Of a stretch of DNA of 64,000 nucleotides, positions 12,751-24,044 are shown in pieces. The stretch's first letter is position 1. Each line of letters starts with the position of its first letter. Below the pieces are notes generated by a model. It was given only the letters and a program-made list of their open reading frames with translations, searched no databases and was not told the DNA's origin. The stretch is from Chytridium lagenaria (Eukaryota; Chytridiomycota; Chytridiomycetes; Chytridiales; Chytridiaceae), in contig JAHLKC010000026.1 in the NCBI GenBank assembly GCA_025449115.1, positions 287,012-351,011 on the forward strand, given 5' to 3'. Position numbers and translations under genes: made by a program.

Positions 12751-14163
12751 ATGGACGTTTTACCCCCACACACCCATCACCACTTTGCCACCACAACTCC
12801 CTCCTCACTTCGTACCCGCATACCCTCAACAACTTCCTTCTCATCCTACACTTCCACATCCTACTCTCACCCTCGCTCAGTTTCTGCATCCCCAATCTCA
12901 TCCCCAATCAACGCCTTTTCAACCTTTTCAACTCTCTCATCACTCAACCATGCTCCCCTCACCACTTCCACCAAATCCTCTCAAGACCTTCTCAAGGACG
13001 TTTTTGCCTTTGACTTTGCGTCGTTGCTAGGTAAGCACGCCCACCATTCTTTGTCAGCTCCTTCAATTATTTGTTAACCTGGGTTTTTTTTTCTAGAACT
13101 CGCTTCCCGCTCCGCTCGCTCAGTCATCAGATGCAACGCACCATTACCTGGAAGCAAGCCCGTCCCATCCCTTCTTCAATTCATCACCACTGTCGTGAAA
13201 TCGTCGGGTGTGGGCTCTGGTGTCATCATTGCCTCCATCATCTACCTTGAACGTCTCCGCAAAAAGCTCCCCACAACAGCGCGTGGTAAGTTTTATTTCA
13301 CCTCGGCTTTCCTTCCTCCACCTTTTCCCAAAATTATATAAACCTAACATCCCCTCGCTATTTTCCAGGTATGCACTGCACAGCTCACCGCATCTTCCTC
13401 GCCTCCCTCATCCTCGCCACCAAATTCCTCCACGACCGTCCCATCCGCACCGCGCATGGGCTCACCACTCCCTCTGCTTTTCCCTTCAAGACCTGAACCT
13501 GATGGAACGTCAACTCCTCGGCCTCCTCGACTTTCGTCTCGCCCTACCGGAGGACGAGATCATTGACTGGGCGTGGAGCGTCGGCGTCCTCCCCGCCACC
13601 CCATCATGGAGGATGAGGAACTCGTCGGCATGGAAGAAAGCGAAGACGACGTCATCCTTGACGACGATGAGGACGAAGAGGAGGAGGAGGATAGCATTCA
13701 AGTCGTCGCTGGACGCGCCATCAAATCCATCCTATCCACGCCTCATCTCGCTGCTTCCATCGACTCTGGTTGTGACATTTCAAGATCTTCCACACCTCAC
13801 CCTATCGTTGCCTCCTCCATCGATTCCACCCGTACCCTCTTTACAGTCAAACCCTCCCCTCGAATCCACCGACCTCTACACTCAACCTGGATCCGTGGAT
13901 TCCTCACGAACCCTCTACACCTCCACTCCACCCTCAACCCTCTCTCCATGAAACCCATCACCGCATCCCCAGACGGGATTCGACAACCCCCAACCCTACC
14001 CATCCATATTCGCCAACATCAACGACACGTGGCGTCATCGTTTCCTCCACCCTTGTCGCCGAAACGGAAACCTGGGGAAGAGGGGAAACGACAGCGGAAA
14101 AGAGTGTCGTTGACTCCGGGGATGTCGACGTGGTGGAATGTGTTGATGTTTGGGGGACAGTGA
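12751..14163 (+). CDS. Pho85-type (PCL) cyclin
   Basis: A PCL-family cyclin, expected to activate a Pho85-like kinase in G1, morphogenesis or nutrient control. Exon 1 (12751-13030) is Ser/Thr/Pro-rich and ends FAFDFASLL. Introns 13031-13096 and 13286-13368 join in frame to SLLQFITTVVKSSG, ASIIYLERLRKKLP, then GMHCTAHRIFLASLILATKF. This is the PCL cyclin-box pattern, including the ALIYLxRL-like helix and the KF/KYL(H/N)D turn. A one-base shift near 13,485 leads into FSLQDLNLMERQLLGLLDF, the next conserved helix. Another near 13,590 leads into a very acidic stretch (EESEDDVILDDDEDEEEEED) and a Ser/Pro-rich tail to 14,163. I chose the ATG at 12,751 because its frame splices correctly into the box. 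The exact substrate class of the kinase cannot be told. Confidence 0.8.
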
Positions 14164-14499
14164 AACCCACTTCACTTTTTATATTTATTTTTAATTCACC
14201 TTTCTCCACCCCCCTCCTTTATGCTTTTGTATCGCGCGTGATGGTACAGATATGGGTTTCGGGTGTCATATTATCCCCTGGTCAATATGTTTTTTTCTTA
14301 AGATATCGTCTATTTTTTTTTTTTCGTTAGATCCCCCCTCTTTTTTGTTTGTCATATCTTTTATAATCACAACTATAATATAATATTCTTTTTTGTCATG
14401 AATGGCGCTGTTTGGATTGGGTTGAGAGATGCCATACCGTTGCCGGATGGCTAGCCGCAAAAGGGGGCAAGAGTTTTGTGAAAACACGAATATGATTTA

Positions 14500-15400
14500 T
14501 GTTTGTGTTGCGGGGACAGTGGGAAACATAGCTGAAGTGGGAAAGAAGTTCTGTGAATGTCATCTTATTGAACCGTTTCATGGCGTTTTTTCAGTTTACT
14601 GTGCGTCGTCGTTGTTTGGATCGTCGTTGCAGCCTTTTCGTATCTTGAATCGTTGAATACACGAACGACAATAAGAAATACCCGGCGGGTCTTTCAACGT
14701 CGGAAAACTTGGAAGAAGAAGTCACCCTTGGACGCGGTTAAATGAAACTTTCTCGTACAAACCGGCGGTGAAAAGAATGTACGTTTTGTTTGGAAAACGT
14801 ACCGTGACATATCATTTTATTGAACACAGCGTTTTTGAGGATTATGCGTCGTTGTTCGGATCGTCGTTACAACCTTTTTGCATCTTTGATAGTCGAATAC
14901 ACGGACGACGCAGTAGGAAACATGACGACGGGACTTTCAACGTCGGAAAACTTTGAAGAGGAAGTCACCCTTGACGCGTTTAAAGGAAATTCTCTAGTAT
15001 AAACTGCAGGTGGGGTGAAAAGAATGTACATTTTGTTTTGGAAAACGTACCGACATAATATTTTATTAAACACAGCGTTTTTTGAGGATTATGCGTCGTT
15101 GTTCGGATCGTCGTTGCAACCTTTTTGCATCTTGAATTACACGAATGACAGTAAGAAACATACGACGGTTCTTTCAACGTGTGGAAAATTTTTAAGAGGA
15201 AGTTATTGAACCATTCAACGGTTCTTCAACGCGTGGAGTAGAGAAAACGAGGAAGTTACCTCTTGATGAGTTTAAAGGAAACTCTCTGGTACAAACAGGT
15301 GGTAAAAAAATGAACATTAAAATGTCCGAAAACGTACATACCGTGAAATATCATTTTATTGAACCGTTTCAAAGCGTTTTGAGAATCATTCTTTAGCATA
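14500..15400. repeat. Tandem repeat of about 245 bp, three to four units
   Basis: The anchor TTATTGAAC(C/A) followed by AGCGTTTT recurs near 14,570, 14,816, 15,063 and 15,355. Between anchors are shared blocks: GCGTCGTTGTTCGGATCGTCGTTGCAACC, TCTTTCAACGTCGGAAAACTT and GTGAAAAGAATGTAC. The last copy is shortened and rearranged. Short open frames here just follow the repeat. Confidence 0.85.
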
Positions 15401-15509
15401 AAAAAAAAATCTTTGACATCCTTCGAACACAATGAATTTACATAGAAAACAGTCTTTCACTGTGATATTGCAGAAATACATATAACTACAAACGGAAAAT
15501 ATCAGGCGC

Positions 15510-16061
15510 TCATACCACCAACACAATCATCCCAACCGCCATCATCACCCCACACACTCCTTCACACGATCACCCGATGACGCCGGCCTCGTGTTCAATG
15601 GAGCCGTCGCCGTCGCCCACTTCTTTGTCGTCGCCGTCACAACCCCTGTCACTACACCCGTCTCCACCCTTGTCGTCTCCACAAGCGTCTCCAAAGCCTC
15701 CGTTGTCACCACCGTTTCCGTTCCAGCCCCGTCGTTTCCACCGGTGTCTCTCCCGTCGTCTCTGTCCTAACGAGCCTCCCACAAGCTTCCCCAATCACCT
15801 CCCCCTGCGTTTGAGCCGTCGCTGCGGTGTCCTCTGGACATGATGATGCGATGCATTCTTGAACGGTCAGGGTTTGGAAGGCTGTGCAGTAGGTGACGAC
15901 GTTGGTGGCGGAGGAGGTTGGCGGACGGGTGGGAAGCAGGTTTGAGCGCAGGTTGGGATGCGGGTTATGGCGCTTAGGATGGTGTTTGAAGGGAGGGTTT
16001 GAGTGAGGATGGTGGGGATGGTTGTGAGGAGGAGAAGGGCGGTGGTGGTGATGAGGTGCAT
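15510..16061 (-). CDS. CFEM-like cysteine-rich GPI-anchored surface protein
   Basis: Starts MHLITTTALLLLTTIPTILT, a classic signal peptide. Then comes IPTCAQTCF, a one-base shift near 15,930, and VVTYCTAFQTLTVQECIASS followed by CPEDTAATAQ and GEACG. The spacing Cx(2-3)C ... C ... C(x4)C ... C matches the fungal CFEM module, although only six cysteines are visible and the usual CxC is absent. A Thr/Val-rich stalk follows. With one more base shift the frame ends in a hydrophobic tail (VMMAVGMIVLVV, stop at 15510-15512), as expected for GPI attachment. CFEM proteins act at the cell surface, some in haem or iron uptake and adhesion. The family call is moderate; the specific role is unknown. Confidence 0.55.
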
Positions 16062-17430
16062 TGTTGATTTTTCTTCGAGGGGTGTAATGTAATGAGTGTA
16101 GAGGAAGTTGTGGGGGAGTATGAAGGGAGCCTATTCTTTTATGAGTATCTCCTTTCATTTATGGTTTTTGACGTGAACACAAAATGGTCCGAAACGGGAT
16201 AGTAAACAAAAAACGGCTTGTAGTCTGTAGATGAGTTTTGACAATTTACCTAGTTTGTGACGGCAAACACAACCGTTATCAGCTTGTTGCAGGAGCACAA
16301 AGGCACCAGTCCTCGTCGTCAAAGACGATGGTCCTTTAAATCACAGCTGCAGAGCCTCATGAGAAAATATACTTGATAAATAGACGCTGGTTGGTAAACT
16401 CCTTTTTAGTGTGATGGAATGAGGATACGATGAGTTTGGTTTGTTTTTGAGATTCTGAGAGTTTATATGTTACAGGTGTAGGAGTTTGCGGAGCAAAATA
16501 GAGTTTGTCTAAGAATATTAATGATCGAAACCCCCGTATTCTGATATTCTCTGGATTTCATTAAAGTTTCACTCAATCTATATCGCTTTATCTAATAAAT
16601 CACTTTAAACCAAATGACTTAAACGATGACAGAAAAAGTACCAGCTTACGAAACTTGAAAAAGAAAAGACAACAAACCTTAGCTATGGAAAACAAGAATG
16701 CGAGAACGGGATATGCCTTGATAAACCCAACGGGACGGACCTTGTAGTCTCTGTCTTTGAGGTGACCGCAAACTCCTGCTTATGTGAATTTCGTTTGATT
16801 TCGTATTTTACTTGTGTAGTTTTACATTTCTGAATCTTTTGATGGACATACAATGGATGAAGCACCAGTTCCATGCAGGTTGGAGATGTATATTATGAAA
16901 CACTTTGCGCAAAAGAAAAATGGGCCATGCGAAAAAAAGTCTGCCGAGGGTTGCAAGCGCTTTATTGTCGGGTATTTTCGTCAACAGGATTGTTGTAATT
17001 ACAATAAATAAAAGAGATAGGTTGTTCTATGGCTAATTAAAACAAATTATGGTTATCTTTAGATTCTTTTCGCGTTTGAATACACTCAAGTTTTGCGTCT
17101 CTCTCTCTTTGTGACCGCTTTAACACAGTCACAAAGGCACAACGGCTTAAGGAATTCATAGCGCCGGCCGCCAAGCTAAGCTCTGGATCAAACGCGAAAA
17201 CCAGCGTAAACTTATTAGGCCTCACGTATTTTTTTCCATTCTGTTTCAATATCCAGAGCACAACAATACATTTAAAAAAAACATCATATTATACCCAAGT
17301 GTTTTTTTTATTTCAAAGCGACCATATACAGCACCGCAAAGGCCTGTCAATTTTGGACGCATAGGACCTCCGCAATCCCAAACCTGACAAAAAAATAAAG
17401 CCCAAGCCACTCTCCCGCACACAAAGACAC
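16062..17430. other. Intergenic, no gene seen
   Basis: Short scattered open frames without conserved motifs on either strand. The left part is probably the promoter of the CFEM-like gene; the right part is the 3' side of RPL7. No repeat or RNA gene was recognised. Confidence 0.5.
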
Positions 17431-18431
17431 TTAGTTCATCTTGGAAAATAAGAGCGTTGATGTGCTCCTCACGGTTACCGTTCTCACCACCCTCAATGAA
17501 GTTGGCAGTCTTCTTTCCGGGGAATCCGCCGTTGGGTTGGAAAGACCGAAGGGCCAGAGGAAGTTGTTGGCTCCTTGAAGTGGGGGCCGACGGTGAAGAT
17601 CTCGTGGATAAGGTCCTCCACGCAGATGATACCGTACTTGCCAAGGGAGGCCTCGACGACAGAGTTGTCGGTGATGGGGATGCGCTGCTTGTTGACCTTG
17701 GCGAATCCACGCTTGTAGATGAGCTCGCGGACGGACTTCTGGTTGGGGTAACCGTAAGCAATGTAGGGGCGACCCACTGGAGGAGCTGGAGGGTGGCCTT
17801 GTTGAGCCTGACGAAGGTACCGCTGTTGATCTTGGTGAGGCGGAGAAGTTGGAGAATCTTACGGGGCTTGGGGGCAAGCTTGTTGATACTTTACAAAACG
17901 TTAACTCTTGCATCCTTGGAAGACTTGACAAGAAAAAAGAGACTTACCCCTTGATACGGATAACAAAGGCAAGCTTGGCCTCAGCGGGACATAGTAAGAT
18001 CCAGACTTCTTAGCGATACGCTTCAAACGGATCTCATCCCTCTCCTTGGCGCGGTACTCCTTGGTGTACTGCTCGGCGCGCTTGAAGATAACCTTCCTCT
18101 TGTCCCTCCTCTCCTACTCGCCGAACCACAATCAATACATAGATTACAAAATAAAAAATCCAGAGCCAAGAGAGAAAAAAAAGGTACCTTCTTAAGGATG
18201 AGGGCCTGGGCAGCCTTAGCGGCCTGGAGCTTCTCTTGAGTCTTGGTCTTCTTAAGGACGGACTCGGGCACGGTGGCCTTCTTCTTGGAGGCGGGGGCGA
18301 CGAGGGTCTCAACTGCCTTGGCGGGGGCAGCAGCCTTAGCAGGGGCGGCGGCCTTAGCGGGGCAGCAGCGGCCTTAGCAGGGCGGCGGCCTTCGCGGGAG
18401 CCTTAGCAGGGGCAGCGGTCTTGCTGCTCAT
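17431..18431 (-). CDS. RPL7: Ribosomal protein uL30 (RPL7), cytosolic 60S subunit
   Basis: Structural protein of the large ribosomal subunit. The start is the ATG at 18429-18431 followed by an Ala/Pro/Lys repeat (APAKAA) typical of eukaryotic L7 N-termini. Exon 1 18431-18188, intron 18187-18114 (GT-AG), exon 2 18113-17948, intron 17947-17889, exon 3 17888-17431. Recognised blocks: [134 protein letters not shown] and a final SKMN. Single-base frame breaks occur in the N-terminal repeat and about four times in exon 3 (near 17,765, 17,565, 17,520 and 17,445). An expressed ribosomal protein gene is unlikely to be so broken, so these are probably sequencing indels. Confidence 0.95.
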
Positions 18432-18594
18432 CAGTGGAAGAAAAGGATCAAAGGTCAGAGAATGAAATAAGGACTACGATAGGATCTCAGATAGTCAATA
18501 GACACGCCGTCAATATCGTCAAAATCACTCGTTGGTCATTCATCAGAGGTCTGGGTTCCATCGACACATCCAGTCCGTCCCAATGCCTCTGAAT

Positions 18595-19074
18595 TCATTC
18601 AGTGCGTTTATCTTCTAATGCCGATGTCGGTTGATTCTTTTCCATTAGCCTCCTATTCCACGTCTCATATGCCCAACCTCTCATTAATTGCCAACACCCA
18701 AAAAATCCAGAATCCAGAATCCAACTTTTTCTAATCCAAGTCCACCCATTCCTCCAAGCTCTCTTCCGTCTGACACTAAAATCCAGTTCACATGACTCTT
18801 CTGACGTAGACCATGAATTGACGACGACGATGACGGTGGACGGTTGACGCAGAGTGTGCTGAATGGCTGCCATGAACGGACTACTCACGACTTGGGCGGC
18901 ATCGTCGATGGATCCTAAAGGGGGAAAAGGCAGAACAGAAAAGTTGTCGATATTCCCAATGACCCCGGTTGCCTCAAGCCACACCATCATTTTTAATTGG
19001 CTTTCAAATTTTATTGGATGTTGAAAGCCACACCCCACTATTTCATACCAAGTCCTTTCAGCTGTTATGAACAA
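18595..19074 (-). CDS. Hypothetical protein, 159 aa
   Basis: An uninterrupted frame just upstream of RPL7. It has no domain I recognise. It is Trp-rich (for example WRNGWTWIRKSWILD), with a hydrophilic end. It could be real or chance; low confidence. Confidence 0.25.
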   Translation of the reverse strand: MFITAERTWYEIVGCGFQHPIKFESQLKMMVWLEATGVIGNIDNFSVLPFPPLGSIDDAAQVVSSPFMAAIQHTLRQPSTVIVVVNSWSTSEESCELDFSVRRKRAWRNGWTWIRKSWILDSGFFGCWQLMRGWAYETWNRRLMEKNQPTSALEDKRTE

Positions 19075-20173
19075 TCACGTTGAGGTCGTCGTCATGAATG
19101 CATACGCCTGCCCATGTGTTTTGCGTCAAGACTGGACAAAGATTTGACGCAGGTGAGGTTTTGTTTGAACTATCTCCAATACGGATCCATATGAGTGCCA
19201 GGTGTTTATTTTTTATATTTAATAAACAAGTGTAAACCTTTTACGTCTATGTTTTCTCCAACGATTTTGATTCGAATACATCCTTGTTAGGCACACACAT
19301 TTCAGTCGCCCCATTTTGTTAGCAACATGTAAAAGCAAATTAGTTACAGGCCTGCTTCTTCGCACCGGCTTTGTTACTTTGTGATAGTGTAATGTTTCCC
19401 TTTCGTTATGAGCAGTTTACTTGGATTGATGTTCTTGCAATCCGAGTCATAGTCGACGTCTGTCGACCGGTGGTTGTTATGAGAGGAATGCGTAGTCGGG
19501 CAGGTGCTCTTGTTAACGGTCACGAATATTACGAGTTTTCCGACGTTATGGGAAACTATTGTCCTGCACACCTCTATGACTCCATTCAACCTTATTCACA
19601 CTAAAATAAAAAATACGAGCATAGTGGTAAGTTGATAAACTCTGGTGAGTTGTGACATAGTTGATGATGTTATTGGTTATATATACGACCTATACCGCGT
19701 TCTCGTGTTGTGATGCTTTTTTTCTCGTTTAATTTTAGTTTAATGGTTGTCGCGTCAACGCTATTCTTGGGAGTTTTTTATTGATGCCTCGCGTGTGAAA
19801 TAGTATCTATATCTATTTCCTGTGTGTTTTTTTCGAAAAGTAAAACATTTGAGCATCTGTGCCGCTCTATCTTTATGTAATAAAAATCGTAGGATATACT
19901 TTGTTCTTGCGTGAGCGGAAAGAAAAAACGAAAAAAGTCGACACGTTTCTTTACGGCATCTTTTATTGAAAAAACATTGGGGAATCATCCAAGAAAAGCG
20001 AAACATCGCTTCCTTTAGATCAGTGCGAAGCATCATGCACAAAACGTTATGCGCGAAACATCACGCGCATAACAATCGAAACGTCACAAGGTTACCGGAG
20101 AGAGGGGACGCATTGACAGAAGAGAAAAAATGAGCTGAAATGAGATAAAAAGGAAACTTTCACAAATCAAAAC
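19075..20173. other. Intergenic, no supported gene
   Basis: Contains only short open frames of unremarkable composition, mostly AT-rich. The part next to 20,174 is the 3' flank of LCB2. Confidence 0.5.
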
Positions 20174-21851
20174 TCAACCCTCGATGGCCTTGTTCTGCTC
20201 AGAAACTTTGAGGTTGAGACGGTCGCCCACCTCCGAGATCTGCTGAAGAGCCCACTTGAGGTCATCGATTGAATGAGCAGCAGAAATGCAGAATCTCACA
20301 CGAGAGGTGATAATGGGAGTAGCTGGTACCCCACAACCACGACAGCGATACCACGTTGAAGCATCTCTCGAGAGAAAGCCGGGATCTTGGCAGGATGACA
20401 AAGGAGAAGTGGAATAACCGGAGAATCATGACCATACACAATGAACCCCATTCTCCTCAATTCAGCAGCAAAGAAGCGATAGTTTCTCGCAAGTGTATGG
20501 ATACGTCTCCTTCCATCGTCACCGCCTTCTTCACCCATAATGATACGCATCGATGTGATGATTTGTTGGAGAACCGGAATCGAAATGGATTCACCGTGAA
20601 CCGAGGAGTGGCTTTGGAAACGGAGATGGTCGATAATCTCTTTGCTTGCTGCAATGTATCCACCGGCTGCTCCAAAGGATTTCGTGAATGTGCCCATCAG
20701 AATGTCAACCTCAGATGGGTCGATGCCGTAGTAATCGCAGATACCACGTCCATTGGGTCCCATGGCTCCAACAGAGTGGGCTTCATCGAGGTAAAGGTAG
20801 AACTTGTACTTGCGACGCAACTCTACAATGTCGGGGAGGTTGCAAAGGTTACCCTCCATTGAGTAAAGACCTTCAATGACGACAGGATTTTCTTCCAAGG
20901 ACGACGAGTACGGGGTTGACCTTGCGCGATGGCTTGACGTAAACACGGCTTCAAGATCATCAGCGCTGTTATGCTTAAACACGCGGATGGTGGCGCAGAG
21001 ATACGTGAACCAAATACGAGGGAAGCGTGGTTCAGTTCATCCGAGATAAGAAGACACCCTTTCCCAACAAGTCCAGGAATGGTTGTTGAATTGGTCGCGA
21101 AACCCATCGACACAATCATGGCAGCTTCTTTCCCCATGAACCTTGCCACGAGTTTCTCAGCGTCTTCGTGGAGCGCCATCGTGCCTGCTTCCATCCTTGT
21201 TGAACCCGATGATACACCGAGAGCGTTGACGGTGTCTTGGACAGCGTCTGCGCATGGTCCTTCACCTTGAGCGAAACCGAGGTAGTTGTAGGACGAGAGG
21301 TTGAGGACCTCGCGGGTTGTGCCGGTTAATTGGAAGGAACGGTTGGTGTCTTTGGTTTCACGTTCGAGGAGAGTGATGGTGCGGCCGGGGACGTCGGTGA
21401 CGGGACGGTTGAAGACGTCACGGATACGCATGTAGAGACGACGGTGGTAGAATGTGTCGAAACCAGAGTTTAATGGAGCGTATCCCTGTTATATCGAATT
21501 AGAGATAAAAGAAAACCAACCAAAAAATGCGTTAAAACTCACATCTTTCACCCTCAGATGGTCAAAGCTTTTCGGGAAAATCCTCATGGCAAAGATATCA
21601 CGAATATGACCAATGACGATCAAGATAAAATATGAAATGTAGGTGGTGACGAGAACAAACATGGGGGTTTGCTCGATACATTCCTCTTGGTATATAGGAG
21701 GTGGTTTCATTGGGGAGGATGGGTCGACTTTCTTGTATAGATTGGGTGGGGTATCCATGATCGCATGTTGACCAGAGGTTGCAGAGATCAAGTCCGCCGA
21801 GGAAATGGGAGGACGGGTGGACTGGAAATGAGCACGTTCTCCTTTACCCAT
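20174..21851 (-). CDS. LCB2: Serine palmitoyltransferase subunit 2
   Basis: PLP-dependent subunit of serine palmitoyltransferase, which condenses serine with palmitoyl-CoA in the first step of sphingolipid synthesis at the ER. Exon 1 (21851-21543) holds a cytosolic start and one membrane helix ([19 protein letters not shown]). The intron 21542-21486 splices in phase to [20 protein letters not shown]. The alpha-oxoamine synthase core follows: [63 protein letters not shown], and [20 protein letters not shown] with the cofactor-binding lysine in TKSFGA, the LCB2 signature. It ends [11 protein letters not shown] ... EQNKAIEG. Frame breaks near 20,975 (ISA to VFKHNSADD) and 20,330 (RGIAVVVVG to [10 protein letters not shown]) look like one-base indels. 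Length is normal for the family. Confidence 0.95.
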
Positions 21852-22805
21852 TTTTTGTGGTGTTGTTGGTGATGACGGTGTGAATGAGCACCTATTTTCC
21901 CAGTCAATCCAATGCTACCTTTAATTTATTAATAAAGCCTTTTAGCACTTACGGAAGTTAACCAAAAAAAGCCCCGAAGCGAGGTTTCTATAGTGACTTT
22001 CGTGAAGAGCGGGTAAGTGGATTTCGGACATTATATGCTTGTTGGGGCTTTGTTTTGAGCTCTGTTATTGGGCGGCGTTCTTGTTTACAAAGCCGCCACG
22101 TTGGTTTGTAAAGTTGTGATGAGTTCTATTTTTGGAACATGATGATAGTCTAAAAATAGATGATACGAGAGATGGCGTGAAAGCATAGTAAATCGTATAC
22201 TGTATAAATTACATAGTAAATGGTGTCTAATCACTGCGGATGTGTTGTGCGATTCATAATGCGCCAAAGTATGAGGGTTTAGGAAAACTTTGGAAGTGGA
22301 GGATTGGGGTCCAAGGGAACGTCGACGGATTAGGCGGCGAAATCAAATGTTTTATTCCTACAATATACTTACAGTATTCAGAATAAATGGCTTGTTACAA
22401 CGCGTGGCCTTTTATCTCGTTGAAAAACTAGACCCCAGGGCTCAAGGATGAAAATGCTTTGATTCTCGGCATGAATGAAATGCGGAAGGTTTTGAAGTCA
22501 TCTCACGCGCGGATTACGACCTATCCTAAACACACGATGTTTTTGTTCCTGCAATTTGCAGCAGCCTTCCTTCCACATGTCACCAAGACGCGTCATTCAT
22601 TAAAAGACGGACCCCTCAAAAACGCTCGGAGCCAACCCAGCAAAAAAATTTAGGTTATATTTTGAGTGATACAGGTTTGTCTTCGGCATTTTCGTTCTGG
22701 ATTCTTTCCAGAAGACTTTCTGTTAGTTCAACTGTTTGAGACTCTCAACATCCCAACACCCAACTCCCCTCCCCCTCAGCATTTCCTCTACGGCACTCCG
22801 TCATC
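21852..22805. other. Intergenic between divergent genes
   Basis: Lies between LCB2 (leftward) and the membrane protein gene (rightward), so it should contain both promoters. No specific element or gene is recognisable. Confidence 0.5.
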
Positions 22806-24044
22806 ATGCCGGCGTTCTCGTCAAGCTCGGAGATGAGCAAAGTGAGTATGAGTGGAGAATTGGAGTATGGAGAGGGAAAGACGCGGTGGATTTGATGGAC
22901 TGGGCTGACAGGCAAGGAACAACGTTGTAGAACTATTGGGAGGATCAAGCGTCAAAGATGGAGCAATACTGGGGCTCAGTGAAGGAAGAAGGATGTGATT
23001 CATCGGGCACCCGTTACGGATTCCAAATCATCTAATTTCCGTTTAGTCGAAAAAGCCCGCCGCAGCACCCCTTGCAGAGGTACTAGCGTTGGAGTGGAGT
23101 TGTGGTGAGTACCTTCTTGAGATCATAAAGAAATAAACCTGAACCCATGCACAGCCATATCATCGGCGCTTCTCGTCGCCCCCTTCATCTCGATCATTGA
23201 CAAGGCTATCTTTGCAAATGCGAGTGGAGTCCAACCGCTGGGTGCAGGCATCACCACCGGTTTTAAAACACTCTTCACCAAACCCGTCTACTTTGCAAAA
23301 CAACCCGCCTTCCTCCTCATTTGGGCGTCTATGCTGGAACTTGTAAGCCACCCAACGCTACACCCTCATCCTAACGCGTTTTCAGATGTCGTCGCAAAAC
23401 TCTATCGAGGCCGTCTGCAACCATATGGACGCTAACCCCTTCTACCCAAAATTCGTCGGTGCCAGTTTCGCCAATGTCTCATTGAGCGTCCTAAAAGACC
23501 TTTACTTCACCCGTGCGTTTGGCAAAAACACAACCACATCCACAACGTCTACAGCAGCACCGCCAGCACCGGTTCGCACCGTCCCCTTCCGTTCCTACTC
23601 TCTCTACACTATCAGAGATTCCATGACGATTTTCGCGTCATTCAATATGCCGCAAATGATTTCAGGGTACCTTGCCGCTCATTGGAGCGTGAAACCGAAG
23701 AATGCGGAATTCGCGGCTCAACTTGTGACGCCTTGTGCTGTGCAGTTGGCGTCGACGCCGTTGCATCTTTTGGGGATGGATTATTATAATAGTCCTGGGG
23801 CGACGGTGTCAGAGAGGATGCTTTTATTAAAAGAGAGTATATTGGGACGACTCTTGCGAGAATGGGCAGAATTTTCCCAGCTTATGGTAAGTTTCCACTC
23901 TCAATGGTGTGGTTGGAGCTTTTTACATTTTTTGTTTTTCTGAACTGTGCCTTTTTTTATTTTATATTAGGAATTGGGGGTGTTGTCAACAAACAGCTGA
24001 GGTCTAAGGGCAAAGAATATCTTAACGAGAGGCACTCTATCTAA
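22806..24044 (+). CDS. Conserved fungal membrane protein of unknown function
   Basis: Five exons with consistent phases: 22806-22841, 23047-23104, 23155-23342, 23386-23886, 23971-24044. Protein begins MPAFSSSSEMSKSKKPAAAP. Hydrophobic stretches include SSALLVAPFISIIDKAIFA, PAFLLIWASMLEL and MTIFASFNMPQMISGYLA, so probably three to five membrane segments. Conserved-looking blocks are PFYPKFVGASFANVSLSVLK, YSLYTIRDSMTIFASFNMP and QLASTPLHLLGMDYYNSPG. After a one-base shift near 23,845 the end reads TTLARMGRIFPAYG, then GIGGVVNKQLR. I recall similar blocks (TPLHLLGLDLYN, GIGG near the C-terminus) in uncharacterised fungal proteins but cannot name the family. Transport is possible, not shown. Confidence 0.7.
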
